Source: a virus. Taken from it: a DNA stretch of 25,616 nucleotides. A program made the position numbers and the translations under genes. The notes below the pieces were generated by a model, which was not told where the DNA came from, did not search any database, and worked only from the letters and a program-made list of their open reading frames with translations. How positions within the stretch are numbered: the stretch's first letter is position 1; each line of letters starts with the position of its first letter. Positions 17,101-25,100 of this stretch are shown here, in pieces. Where the stretch lies: IMG/VR virus record IMGVR_UViG_3300031787_000748, positions 1-25,616 of that record. One strand, written 5' to 3'.

Positions 17101-17679
17101 GATACCGTTAACAACACTCAAATTTACATTCCGGCAACTGCGGAAGTAACAAGAAACTTGGCATTGACAGATAATATCGCATTCCCTTGGTTCGCAGCAG
17201 CAGGTTATACTCGTGGTATTGTTAACTCAGTTAAAGCACGTAAAAAGTTAACTCAAGAGGATAGAGATACTCTATATGTAGGTAGAATTAACCCAATTGC
17301 AACCTTCTCAGATGTTGGTACAGTAATTTGGGGTAACAAAACTCTTCAAGTTAGAGAATCTGCACTTGACAGAATTAACGTAAGAAGATTGTTACTACAA
17401 GCTCGTAAATTGATTTCAGCGGTTTCTGTAAGATTACTATTCGATCAGAATGACGAACAAGTAAGACAAGATTTCTTAAATGCGGTTAACCCAATCTTGG
17501 ATTCAATCAGAAGAGATAGAGGTTTATATGATTTCCGAGTTACAGTTTCTAGTGATACTGCTGACTTAGACAGAAATCAAATGACTGGTAAGATTTATAT
17601 CAAACCTACTCGTTCACTCGAGTTTATTGATATAACATTCTACATTACTCCAACAGGAGCGTCGTTTGAGAATATCTAA
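14110..17679 (+). CDS. 18: Tail sheath protein, gp18-like, with large insertion
   Basis: A 1189-residue contractile tail sheath subunit, much longer than T4 gp18 (659). The N-terminus (VFVSPGVYTSEVDLS) is the typical sheath opening, and the C-terminal 140 residues hold the conserved sheath core, including INVRRLLLQARKLI and a closing IDITFYITPTG. The subunits form the outer tail cylinder that shortens on injection. The region about 120-400 is an insertion with scattered cysteines. Residues about 295-383 look like a small beta-sandwich of the kind repeated in Bacteroidota surface lipoproteins (SGNSGVINYN, then a CLPSG turn, a core of strands, and SQDGSVTTTWTVNI). Such domains in phage tails may bind glycans; here that is inference. 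The gene is followed by a strong terminator. Confidence 0.95.
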   Translation: MATNSKVFVSPGVYTSEVDLSFVAQSVGVTTLGIAGETLKGPAFEPIFIRNFDEFTTYFGGTSPEKFVNTQIPKYEAAYIAKAYLQQSNQLFVTRILGLSGYDAGPSWSILTVANVDPTTIGFDCASGVTVDCEKVCTSANTEDILVNFSGCNNSADSIVFLNSFPSEIQDMFNEQYQQFDGGVSSISSNITNSIFGILSLDNPTTGKTIDYFGSIDVDDYTGFTNPTFSSFTENNVFEVPSVNLNETDLTSPFNDTWYYATFDNTGNGNYTGYSFYSYYTGVTLTTTSSTCASFYNFSISGNSGVINYNTNVIDICLPSGFTNVYSALTPTFSACTTAVTVNGVTQVSNSTSVNFSAETLTYVLTSQDGSVTTTWTVNIYPYDPCIPCPATSGGNQDLGEITTCYSGTVVGKLYKFTGNSYSDFDNLVVSTLRSRGISNYTDGENPTWEVTGLTDVSLDMTGAYSGVTKNPYLPFLVNATNYKGETFSFETSMSISDAKYISKVFGSSNFGKNRFNVPLMMEERFQSLLNYGYRKGYIRGLNPELVSLDSAQSESSTSIGWYLDRYQSPSSPWVVSELRGTKVYNLFKFYTIADGNNANTNVKMSIADISFANQTFTVLVRDYYDTDSNPTVLEKFTNCSMDPSQNNFVAKKIGTLDGEFELNSKYVMVEMNEDAPVDSLPCGFEGFNFREYAGATSPFPIFKTKYDFPGEVIYNPPFGLPSGNDNLTTTGGDNVRRTYLGLSNFWGYDPDFYEYVGKRNPISSCDLEGSEWSYRTRGFHMDINASVLTIGNAFSTSGTPRFYVGDAPFASEPLNETSPYYRLFSRKFTLFVQGGFDGWDIYRERRTNGDRYVLGRQGFLNGACPSDRYPQAVGWGAFKQISIGDGTRNYANTDYYAYLLGIRTFSNPEAVNINVFVTPGIDYVNNSDLVGDTVEMIEFDRADSLYITTTPDYNLLLPTTTGQDGLIYPQEAVDNLEEAGIDSNYTATYYPWVLTRDTVNNTQIYIPATAEVTRNLALTDNIAFPWFAAAGYTRGIVNSVKARKKLTQEDRDTLYVGRINPIATFSDVGTVIWGNKTLQVRESALDRINVRRLLLQARKLISAVSVRLLFDQNDEQVRQDFLNAVNPILDSIRRDRGLYDFRVTVSSDTADLDRNQMTGKIYIKPTRSLEFIDITFYITPTGASFENI

Positions 17680-17696
17680 TAAAAAAATAAAAAAAG

Positions 17697-17725
17697 AAAA
17701 GGGAGACAGGTTCTCCCTTTTTTTT
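17697..17725 (+). terminator. Intrinsic terminator after tail sheath gene
   Basis: GGGAGA (17701-17706) pairs with TCTCCC (17712-17717) around loop CAGGT, extended by AAAA before and TTTT after, and followed by a run of eight T. It lies 17 bases after the sheath stop and ends that transcript before the next gene. Confidence 0.9.
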
Positions 17726-17735
17726 ATGTGTGTGA

Positions 17736-17743
17736 TATTTATT
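17736..17743 (+). promoter_or_regulatory. Possible late promoter variant TATTTATT
   Basis: A one-base variant of the recurrent octamer directly after the terminator and 3 bases before the ATG at 17747. The spacing is very short, so the message would be almost leaderless if this is a minus-10 element. Confidence 0.25.
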
Positions 17744-17746
17744 AAT

Positions 17747-18646
17747 ATGAATTATATTAGTTTGACACGACAAATTATCAAAGAAATGGTTGATGATTTG
17801 GAAGAAAAAAAATATGGATTAAAATATTATGCATTTGATTGGGATGATAACTTGATGAAAATGCCAACACAAATTATTCTTTTAAATGAAGAAGGTGATG
17901 AGGTTGGTATGTCAACTGAAGATTTTGCAGAATATAGAACAGATATTGGAAAAAAACCTTTTACATATAATGGAGAAACAATAGTTGGTTTTGCGGATAA
18001 TCCATTCAGATTTTTTGGCACACAAGGAGATTCAAAATTTATGACAGACATTGAGGATGCTCCATTAGTTAGAGGTCCTTGGAGAGACTTTGTTGAAGCA
18101 ATCAATAACGGTTCAGTTTTTGCAATTATAACAGCTCGCGGACATCATCCAAATACGTTAAAAAAAGGAGTTCTTAAACTTATTTTAATGGGACGTGGAG
18201 GTTTAAACAAGGAACAATTAGTTCAAAGTCTTATAGAATACAGAAGAATTATGGGATTAAAACCAATAACAAATGAAAGTTGGTTGATAAGGGATTACTT
18301 AGAAAGATGTAGATTTTATCCTGTGAGTTATGGTGAGGGTTCGGCAACAAATCCTGAAGAGGGCAAGGTTAGAGCAATGGAGGAGTTTATAAATTATGTA
18401 AAAGGGATGTCATTTAGATTACAGAAAAAAGAATATAAATTTGTTAATGATGTAAGTAATAGATTTGTCCCAAAAATGCCAATGGTAGGTTTTTCAGATG
18501 ATGATGTAAGAAATGTAGAAGTAATGAAAAAACATTTTGAAAAGAAACCAGATAATATATTAAAAACTTATTTAACTAAAGACGATGAAAAAACTATGAT
18601 GGAGCAACTAGTAATAAGAACTTTAAAGAAAATTAAATCAAAGTAA
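17747..18646 (+). CDS. HAD-superfamily phosphatase-like protein
   Basis: A 299-residue protein. I chose the ATG at 17747 because any earlier in-frame start would fall on or before the terminator hairpin. Three HAD motifs are visible: motif I FDWDDN (D31, D33), motif II ITARGH (T129) and motif IV GFSDDD (D251-D253), with a possible motif III lysine in EEGKVRAME. HAD enzymes remove phosphate via an aspartyl intermediate; in T4 the polynucleotide 3'-phosphatase domain is of this class, but no kinase domain is present here. The N-terminus (ISLTRQIIKEMVDDLEE) is an amphipathic helix with an IKE-type pattern like a capsid-targeting peptide. It is placed between sheath and tube genes, with its own terminator upstream and promoter motifs around it, so it behaves like an inserted unit. 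Confidence 0.75.
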   Translation: MNYISLTRQIIKEMVDDLEEKKYGLKYYAFDWDDNLMKMPTQIILLNEEGDEVGMSTEDFAEYRTDIGKKPFTYNGETIVGFADNPFRFFGTQGDSKFMTDIEDAPLVRGPWRDFVEAINNGSVFAIITARGHHPNTLKKGVLKLILMGRGGLNKEQLVQSLIEYRRIMGLKPITNESWLIRDYLERCRFYPVSYGEGSATNPEEGKVRAMEEFINYVKGMSFRLQKKEYKFVNDVSNRFVPKMPMVGFSDDDVRNVEVMKKHFEKKPDNILKTYLTKDDEKTMMEQLVIRTLKKIKSK

Positions 18647-18669
18647 ATAGAAAAAATTTTACAACGATA

Positions 18670-18677
18670 TATTTATA
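18670..18677 (+). promoter_or_regulatory. Putative late promoter element TATTTATA for tail tube gene
   Basis: The octamer lies 36 bases before the tube ATG and is followed by ATAAAATAATAAAC and an A-rich leader. Separate promoters for sheath and tube allow unequal amounts. Confidence 0.5.
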
Positions 18678-18713
18678 ATAAAATAATAAACAAAAATTTA
18701 AAACAAAAAAATT

Positions 18714-19202
18714 ATGGCTGATTTGTTAATGAAAATGCCAGTTCCTTACGAACCGAAAAGACAGAACAGATTTATTTTGAGATTTCCATCTTCTTTAGGG
18801 ATTAATGAATGGTTTGTTGAAAGTGCGGCAAGACCTTCCATCAAGATAAATTCAACAGAAATACCCTTTTTGAATACATCAACTTATGTCGCAGGTAGGT
18901 TTACTTGGAGTTCAATACAAGTAAAATTCCGAGACCCAATCGGTCCTTCCGCTTCACAAGCTCTTATGGAATGGGTTCGTCTATGTGCTGAATCAGTAAC
19001 GGGTCGTATGGGTTACGCTGCTGGATACAAAAAAAATGTGGACATCGAAATGTTAGACCCAACTGGTGTTGTTGTGGAAAAATGGATATTAGAAGGAACA
19101 TTTATGACAGATGTTAACTTTGGTTCATTAGCATACAGTCAAGATGCATTGGCTGATGTTACAGCTACTATGCAAATGGATCGTTGTATTCTTGTGTACT
19201 AA
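18714..19202 (+). CDS. 19: Tail tube protein, gp19-like
   Basis: A 162-residue protein close in size to T4 gp19 (163). The start PKRQNRFILRF, the central FTWSSIQVKFRDPIGPS and the segment VEKWILEGTFMTDVNFGSL are characteristic of T4-like tail tube subunits, which stack as hexameric rings inside the sheath to form the DNA channel. The many short strands fit the tube beta-barrel. It follows the sheath in order, separated by the HAD gene, and is followed at once by a hairpin terminator, so it is transcribed alone. No oddity is seen. Confidence 0.93.
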   Translation: MADLLMKMPVPYEPKRQNRFILRFPSSLGINEWFVESAARPSIKINSTEIPFLNTSTYVAGRFTWSSIQVKFRDPIGPSASQALMEWVRLCAESVTGRMGYAAGYKKNVDIEMLDPTGVVVEKWILEGTFMTDVNFGSLAYSQDALADVTATMQMDRCILVY

Positions 19203-19224
19203 ATTATTAATTATATTAAATTAC

Positions 19225-19254
19225 GTCCCATATGGTTTACCGTATGGGATTTTT
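19225..19254 (+). terminator. Intrinsic terminator after tail tube gene
   Basis: TCCCATATGG (19226-19235) pairs with CCGTATGGGA (19240-19249), 10 pairs including one T-G, around loop TTTA, and is followed by five T. It lies about 23 bases after the tube stop. Confidence 0.88.
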
Positions 19255-19279
19255 ATTTACAAAAAAAATATGTAAAGTA

Positions 19280-19287
19280 TCTTTATA
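19280..19287 (+). promoter_or_regulatory. Possible late promoter variant TCTTTATA
   Basis: A one-base variant of the recurrent octamer, 13 bases before the ATG at 19301, followed by ATAAAA as in the tube gene element. It comes right after the tube terminator, where a new promoter is needed. Confidence 0.4.
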
Positions 19288-19300
19288 ATAAAAAAAGTAT

Positions 19301-20065
19301 ATGGAAGATTATGCATTACAATATGGGCAAACAGATTTTAATTTACCACACGATGTTGTGAAATTACCATCAGGTGGTGTTTTTTATAAATCTAAGAAAA
19401 AAAGTGTAAAAGTTGGATATTTGACTGCGGTTGATGAGAACATTTTATCAAACATTAACCCCGAAAGATCGATAAGAGAGACTGTTGTTTTACCTTTATT
19501 AAGAAATAAGATTTATGAACACGATTTAAGACCTGAAGAACTATTAGATGGTGATACTGAAGCGTTATTGATTTTTTTGAGAAACACTTCTTTCGGACCT
19601 GAATATAGAGTTAATCTTAGGGATCCAAAAACTAATGCCACATTTGAAACAAGTATAATGTTGGATGAGTTAAATATTAAAAAAACAAATTCATCTCCTG
19701 ATGAGAATGGATATTTGACAACTACTTTACCTAGAAGTGGAAATGAAGTTAAACTTAAATTATTAAATGTTCGGGATTTAATGGAAATTGAAACTGTAAT
19801 TAGTTCTTACCCTAAAGGAAGGACAGCACCCGTCCAAACAACAAGATTAAATAAAATGATTGTTAGTATAGATGGAAATGAAGATAGAATGTACATTTCA
19901 AAATTCATAGAATCTATGCCAATAATGGATTCAAAACATATCAAGAATTTTCTATTTGAAAACGAACCAAGATTAGACTTAACAAAAGAAGTAATAGCCC
20001 CGTCAGGAGAAAGAGTAATGGCAGACATTACTTTTGGGGTTGAATTTTTTCGGCCTTTCTTCTGA
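19301..20065 (+). CDS. Tail/baseplate assembly chaperone, T4 gp26-type, zero-frame product
   Basis: A 254-residue protein. It opens with a phage baseplate/chaperone signature, KLPSGGVFY (21-29), and then VKVGYLTAVDENILSN and a LLIFLRNTSFGPEY segment, the pattern of the T4 baseplate hub family (PF12322, gp26). In many phages a protein in this position, between tail tube and tape measure genes, is a chaperone that coats the tape measure during tail assembly. The reading ends FFRPFF at a TGA (20063-20065), but an open frame shifted by +1 continues without its own early start to 20207, which suggests a longer frameshift product of about 301 residues. It is preceded by a terminator and a TCTTTATA element. 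Confidence 0.75.
   Translation: MEDYALQYGQTDFNLPHDVVKLPSGGVFYKSKKKSVKVGYLTAVDENILSNINPERSIRETVVLPLLRNKIYEHDLRPEELLDGDTEALLIFLRNTSFGPEYRVNLRDPKTNATFETSIMLDELNIKKTNSSPDENGYLTTTLPRSGNEVKLKLLNVRDLMEIETVISSYPKGRTAPVQTTRLNKMIVSIDGNEDRMYISKFIESMPIMDSKHIKNFLFENEPRLDLTKEVIAPSGERVMADITFGVEFFRPFF
20045..20053 (+). other. Candidate programmed frameshift site (TTT TTT CGG)
   Basis: The zero frame reads TTT TTT CGG CCT TTC TTC TGA. A tRNA-Phe on the second TTT can re-pair perfectly with TTC after a +1 slip, and the next zero-frame codon, CGG, is likely rare and slow in such AT-rich DNA. A -2 slip on the six-T run gives the same final frame. The exact site is inferred. Confidence 0.5.
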
Positions 20066-20207
20066 TTATTCAAAGTACCTTTTAGATGAGTATTACATTT
20101 TAGCAAAATTTCTTCGTACTACCTATACGGAATTTCTTAAAATGCCAACATATGTAAGACGTTATTTAATTGACAAAATTGTTAAGGAACACGAAAAAAA
20201 CAATTAA
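20052..20207 (+). CDS. Frameshift extension of the tail assembly chaperone
   Basis: After the candidate shift this frame encodes about 51 more residues beginning GLSSDYSKYLLDEYYIL and ending EHEKNN before TAA at 20205-20207. The frame is open only from 20019 and has no ATG until about 20142, so it has no start of its own that would yield the full segment. The sequence is helical and charged, with a LRTTYTEFLKMPTYVRRYLI part of the kind found in the extended (gpGT-type) tail chaperones. A single-base assembly error would look the same, but its position, between tube and tape measure genes, is where programmed shifts are well known. Confidence 0.6.
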   Translation, partial: GLSSDYSKYLLDEYYILAKFLRTTYTEFLKMPTYVRRYLIDKIVKEHEKNN

Positions 20208-20213
20208 AAAACG

Positions 20214-20221
20214 TATTTATA
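20214..20221 (+). promoter_or_regulatory. Putative late promoter element TATTTATA for tape measure gene
   Basis: The octamer lies 10 bases before the ATG at 20232 and 6 bases after the chaperone extension stop. It is followed by AATAAAA, which also makes an overlapping TATAAATA. Confidence 0.45.
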
Positions 20222-20231
20222 AATAAAAATT

Positions 20232-22082
20232 ATGTTTAGTCCAACTGACTCTGGTGATCCGGAAAAAGAAAGTCAATCTACCGCTGGTTATTCTTATACT
20301 TCATATGACATATTAGGTGAGACCGCAAAATTATATAATGGGTTAACCTCTCTTAATTTAAATCAGATAAAAACTGCTTTTTCTAATTTTACCACAAGTA
20401 TTACTGGTAATTTTGGTATATCCGCAATATTTGAGGCTGTTTCAGATTTAGATAAAAAAAGTGCGGACTTAGTTAAAGTTTTGGGTGTTGGAGGGCAAAG
20501 AGGTGCCGAATTACAAACTACTATAGCAGATGCAATACCACAATTTTTAGAAATGGGTTTAAAGGCTGATGATGCAAGTGGTACATATGAAAAATTAATT
20601 AAAAAATTTGGTACAAATCTAAAACTTTCTGATGAACAACTCGCGTCTTTGGCTGCGACAGCCAAAGTTACAGGAATTGAAGTGGATGTTTTGGCTGAAA
20701 ACTTCAGAAACGTGGGATACAATTTAGAAAGTGTTGAAAAAAGAATGATGGAAGTAACCAAAATTGCGAATCAAGCAGGTGTTACTGTGGCTGCAGTTGC
20801 GGGTGGAGTTTCTACCAATTTAGGTAAAATGAACTTATTTAATTTTGAAAACGGAACAAAAGGTTTGGCAAAAATGGCGGTTCAAGCAAGTAGATTGGGA
20901 ATCGATATGAAAAGTGTTTTTGCGGTTGTTGAAGATGTTTTCAATCCTGAGAAAGCAATTGACTTGGCGGCTAGTTTACAAATGTTAGGTGTAAGAACTG
21001 GTGAATTATTGGATCCACTTAGACTTATGGATTTAGCACAAAATGATCCAACAGAATTACAAAATCAAATTGTAAATATGTCAAAAGAATTTGTTAGGTT
21101 TAATGAACAAAATCAGAAGTTTGAAATTATGCCAGGGGCAAAAAGAAGATTACGAGAAGTTGCGGGAGCTCTTCAAATGGGCGCCGAAGAATTTGCGAGT
21201 ATGTCTATCAAAGCTGCGGAGTTTGATACTAAAATGAAACAAATTAAATTTTCTCCTGATATTAATGAAGAAGATAAAGAATTAGTGGCAACTCTTTCAC
21301 AAATAAATGAAAAAGGAATTGCTCAGATAAAAGTAAGGAAGTTTGATGAGCAAGGAAAACCTTTAGAAGAACAATTAATTAATGCGAGTGATATTACTGC
21401 GGAACAAATCAAAGATTTGAAAAAACAACAAGAACTGGAAGGACAATCTATGCAAAAAATTGCAATCGATCAACTTAGTGAGGCAGCAAAAACAAATGCA
21501 ATTTTAGATAAAGCTATGTCTGCTTTCAGATACGGATTAGCCGGTACTGAAATACCACAAGAAATTTATAAAACAGGATTAAAAGGTGTTCAAGCAATGG
21601 GTGGATTATTACCCGATGAAAGTGAAACATATAGAACAAACACAGAAGCAGTATTGAGTAGTCTTAGTTCTACTTTAAAAGAATATGGTATAGATGTTGG
21701 TGATATTGGACAAGAAATGAAAGACGGATACAAAACGGTAATTGATTGGATAGAAACAACTTTTAAGGGTCCACAAGCAAAGGTTCAAAGTATGAATAAC
21801 GTCCAAAAGGTAGAAAACCTTACAAGTTCTGACTTGGCTTTATTGAATGAAATGCAAAAATTACAAGCAACCGAAACAAAACAATTTGTTGGTAAATTGG
21901 ATGTTGGGGATGCCACAATTAATGTAAATGTAAAAGTACCCGATTTGTTAACTCAAGATCAAAAAAATCAATGGATGACGTATGCTAAGGAGTATTTCTC
22001 AAATGCTGAGAATGTTAACAATATAATGAAGTCATACGTGAATCTAGTGGAAAAAAATGCTGGACTTACATCTTCAAAATAA
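20232..22082 (+). CDS. Tail tape measure protein
   Basis: A 616-residue protein, mostly alpha-helical and rich in Ala, Leu, Lys and Gln, lacking cysteines in what I read. It has long runs of helix such as the segment around SVEKRMMEVTKIANQAG and a hydrophobic stretch VTVAAVAGGVSTNLG (about 184-198), typical of tape measure proteins that run inside the tail tube, set tail length and assist DNA entry. T4 gp29 has 590 residues, so the size is comparable. Position directly after the chaperone gene is the usual one. The C-terminal part (from about 540) has a more compact strand-containing look (LDVGDATINVNVKV). The assignment rests on composition, length and place, not on a specific motif. Confidence 0.7.
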   Translation: MFSPTDSGDPEKESQSTAGYSYTSYDILGETAKLYNGLTSLNLNQIKTAFSNFTTSITGNFGISAIFEAVSDLDKKSADLVKVLGVGGQRGAELQTTIADAIPQFLEMGLKADDASGTYEKLIKKFGTNLKLSDEQLASLAATAKVTGIEVDVLAENFRNVGYNLESVEKRMMEVTKIANQAGVTVAAVAGGVSTNLGKMNLFNFENGTKGLAKMAVQASRLGIDMKSVFAVVEDVFNPEKAIDLAASLQMLGVRTGELLDPLRLMDLAQNDPTELQNQIVNMSKEFVRFNEQNQKFEIMPGAKRRLREVAGALQMGAEEFASMSIKAAEFDTKMKQIKFSPDINEEDKELVATLSQINEKGIAQIKVRKFDEQGKPLEEQLINASDITAEQIKDLKKQQELEGQSMQKIAIDQLSEAAKTNAILDKAMSAFRYGLAGTEIPQEIYKTGLKGVQAMGGLLPDESETYRTNTEAVLSSLSSTLKEYGIDVGDIGQEMKDGYKTVIDWIETTFKGPQAKVQSMNNVQKVENLTSSDLALLNEMQKLQATETKQFVGKLDVGDATINVNVKVPDLLTQDQKNQWMTYAKEYFSNAENVNNIMKSYVNLVEKNAGLTSSK

Positions 22083-22102
22083 TTATAAAAATATATTTTA
22101 TG

Positions 22103-22110
22103 TATTTATA
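22103..22110 (+). promoter_or_regulatory. Putative late promoter element TATTTATA for baseplate-type gene
   Basis: The octamer lies 14 bases before the ATG at 22125 and is followed by GGAAAAG. That purine stretch could also serve as a weak ribosome-binding site. Confidence 0.5.
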
Positions 22111-22124
22111 GGAAAAGATAAAGT

Positions 22125-25100
22125 ATGTCGGATAGTATATTGTCATTTGCTAATTCATCGTCATTTAGAAATACATTAATTGCGAGAAATTTAGCCCCTT
22201 ATCAAGTACAAGGTGTATATACTCCACCTGCTGGTAATGTTACCTATGAAGCATCACCATTAAGTGACAGTAACGTTATAGATTCACCCGATTTTTTAAT
22301 ATCAACCAATGTCAGAGCAAATTTACTTTATCCATTAAATGAATATGGGCCTGAACCAGGTTTTGTTGGAAAATATACCGTACCTGGACAACCTTATCCT
22401 GTTGAATCAAATAAAGGACCATATGATTATGGTGAAGCAAATATTGATTTAGTTAATGAATTTTATATTGACTTAACTTATGTGAATAACAAATATGGAC
22501 CATCAGAAGGAACATATAAAGATATGTATGTTGTAACGGATTCGTTACAAAACGTTTCTTTATTTTCCCCTTACTCAAATACAGATGGATTCCCAATAAC
22601 GTTTATTCCGTCCTTTTATAGTCCATTTCAAATCCTAACAAGTAATAATCCATTTGGTTCTGACGGAACTTTATCACAAGATTCTTACTTAGCAAAAATA
22701 GGTGCAACATATCTGAAAGGATATTTTAATGAAAGAATTGCATCAGAAATAGAACAACTTACAGTTGGATCGATAAACTTAGATACTTTATCGGATCCGT
22801 TTAGTGCGAGTTTATTAGCGACAGGACAACAACCATTTTTTATAAAAAATTGGAAAATCACAGTACCTGAAAATCCTGTCTTAGCTGCTGTATCATTTGC
22901 AAATAGATTATCAGGTACATACTTTCCTGTGTCATTTATTCCTGGTGATTATTTCAATGAGAATAATCCTGAAGCAAATGTTTCAGGTGCATTAAACACC
23001 GCAAATAATCTTACGGGAGGTGCATTAGGTGGTGTACTTAACAAATATAGAAGTCCTTCTGAATTATTTTTGGCGAACACCGGTAATGGACAACAATCCA
23101 TATTATTTGCAAATTTAAATTATAATTTATATCGTCCGTTATATCAAAAAAATCTTATACAAGGGGCGTCTCAGGCGATTAATAATTTATTTAATGGTGA
23201 TAATGGTGGTGGTGGATACTATGTTGGTAACCAAAACGCGGAACCAAGTCAAATAACAAACCCATCAAATGAAGTTGCGGTTGATAGATTTGGAAAACAA
23301 CAAGCAACTTTAGTATATGGACCTGATGAATTAGGAAAAATATACGAAGGAAATGAAGGTAAACTTAATTTTGGTTTAGGGGCTAGATCGCATCACGATG
23401 GTGATGGTATTGACGGTAAATTTGTTTGGACATCACCAAAATACAGACCTAACGCTGGATTTAAAGTAGGGAGAGGTGGAGAAGTTTTTCAGTTAGATAA
23501 TGAATTTAATATTATTGAAGGACAATATAGTCAAGATCAATCGATAGACGTTGATTTTAAAGGGGGTTCTATTTTAGATAATACACAAAGAATCATTAAT
23601 TCTGCTGACAATGTTCAGGGAGCAAAAAAATTAAAACACGTTGGTAATGCAATAAACCAAGTATCAAAAGTTTTCAATGATGGTTATAAAGAATTAACAA
23701 AAGGTTCACAAGTTATTGCATATTATGATTCAACAACAGGAAGTAATACAATTGGAGAAAGTGGATTTGAAGTTGGAAGAGAATATTGTAGAGTTTTTCA
23801 AAAAGATACACCATATTACACATATGCTGATTTACAAAAAACAGATGGTATTACCACATCGGGAAGAAGATTTCATAATTCTGTTTTTGATAACACATAT
23901 AATTTAAATATTGTTCCTTTAAGAAATCCAGGATCAACTAACATTGTTGATAATAAAGTAAAAAAATATATGTTTTCACTTGAAAACTTAGCTTGGAGAA
24001 CTTCTAGTGAACCTGGTTATCGATATGACGATTTACCAATATGTGAAAAAGGACCGAATGGGGGAAGAACAATGTGGTTTCCACCTTATAATTTAACTTT
24101 TAATGAAGATAGTAAAGCAAATTGGACACCAACGAGTTTTATAGGAAGACCTGAACCTATTTTTACATATAAAGAAACAACTAGAACTGGTAGTATTTCT
24201 TGGACAATTGTTGTCGATCACCCATCAGTGATGAATACAATTGTTAGACAACAATTAAAAAGTAAATCACCACAAGAAGTTAATTCAATTTTAGATTCAT
24301 TTTTTGCCGGTTGTGTAAAATATGATTTATATGATTTAGCAATTAAATTTAATACTATACCAACATCTGAATTATACACATATCAACAAATATTAAATGA
24401 GCCAAGAAAAACTCAAGAAGAGATTGAAACGGTTATACAAGGAATAAGTGTGGATTACTCTTTAGGAGGTATTGATGACGCTGGTGGACAAGGTGGTGGT
24501 GATGGAACATTAACCACAGATATTACAATAGAGATTGAACAAGGACCATCAATTGAAGAAGAAGTACAATTAAGAGATTTGGATGCATTCCAAGACTATG
24601 CATTTTATTTTGAAAATGATTCACCATATTATAACCAACCTATAAAAAATATTTCAGACCCTGCAGAGTGGAAAGTTGCCGGACCTTGGTCTAGAGATTA
24701 TAAAGTACCTTGTAATTATGAAAATTGTGATTATGAGGCGTATTATGATTTTTATTTAAGTTTGAGAAATAAAAAATACGTAACAAATGCTCCCGAAGTT
24801 TGTTGGGGTAGATTAAGCGGAAAAACAGAAGTATTCAAGAAAGAAGGGGTGCAACCATTCTTTGAAAATGTTGTGATAGATAATTTTGATGTAATCAAAA
24901 ATGAATTGATGCCAAAAATAAAAGAACTTATTGTTGAAAAAAACGCAGTAGTTCAGATACAATTAGTAGGTTCCGCATCTCCAATACAAGTAAGTCTTGA
25001 TTATAATAGATTTCTATCTGATAGAAGAATTGATTCAGTTGTTAAATGGATGAAAAAACAAAATGTTGGAGGTGAAGACTTTCAAAAGTTTTTTGATGAA

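Noticed and set aside
17666-17746. Earlier in-frame starts for the HAD-like gene
   Set aside because: They overlap the sheath stop or fall within the terminator hairpin and T-run, so they would not be on the message made from a promoter after the terminator.
20363-20761. Open frame on the minus strand inside the tape measure gene
   Set aside because: It is a shadow of the tape measure frame, Ser/Ala-rich, without recognisable features or an upstream signal.
23716-23907. Short open frame on the plus strand within the baseplate-type gene
   Set aside because: It lies in a different frame inside a long continuous coding region and encodes no recognisable product.
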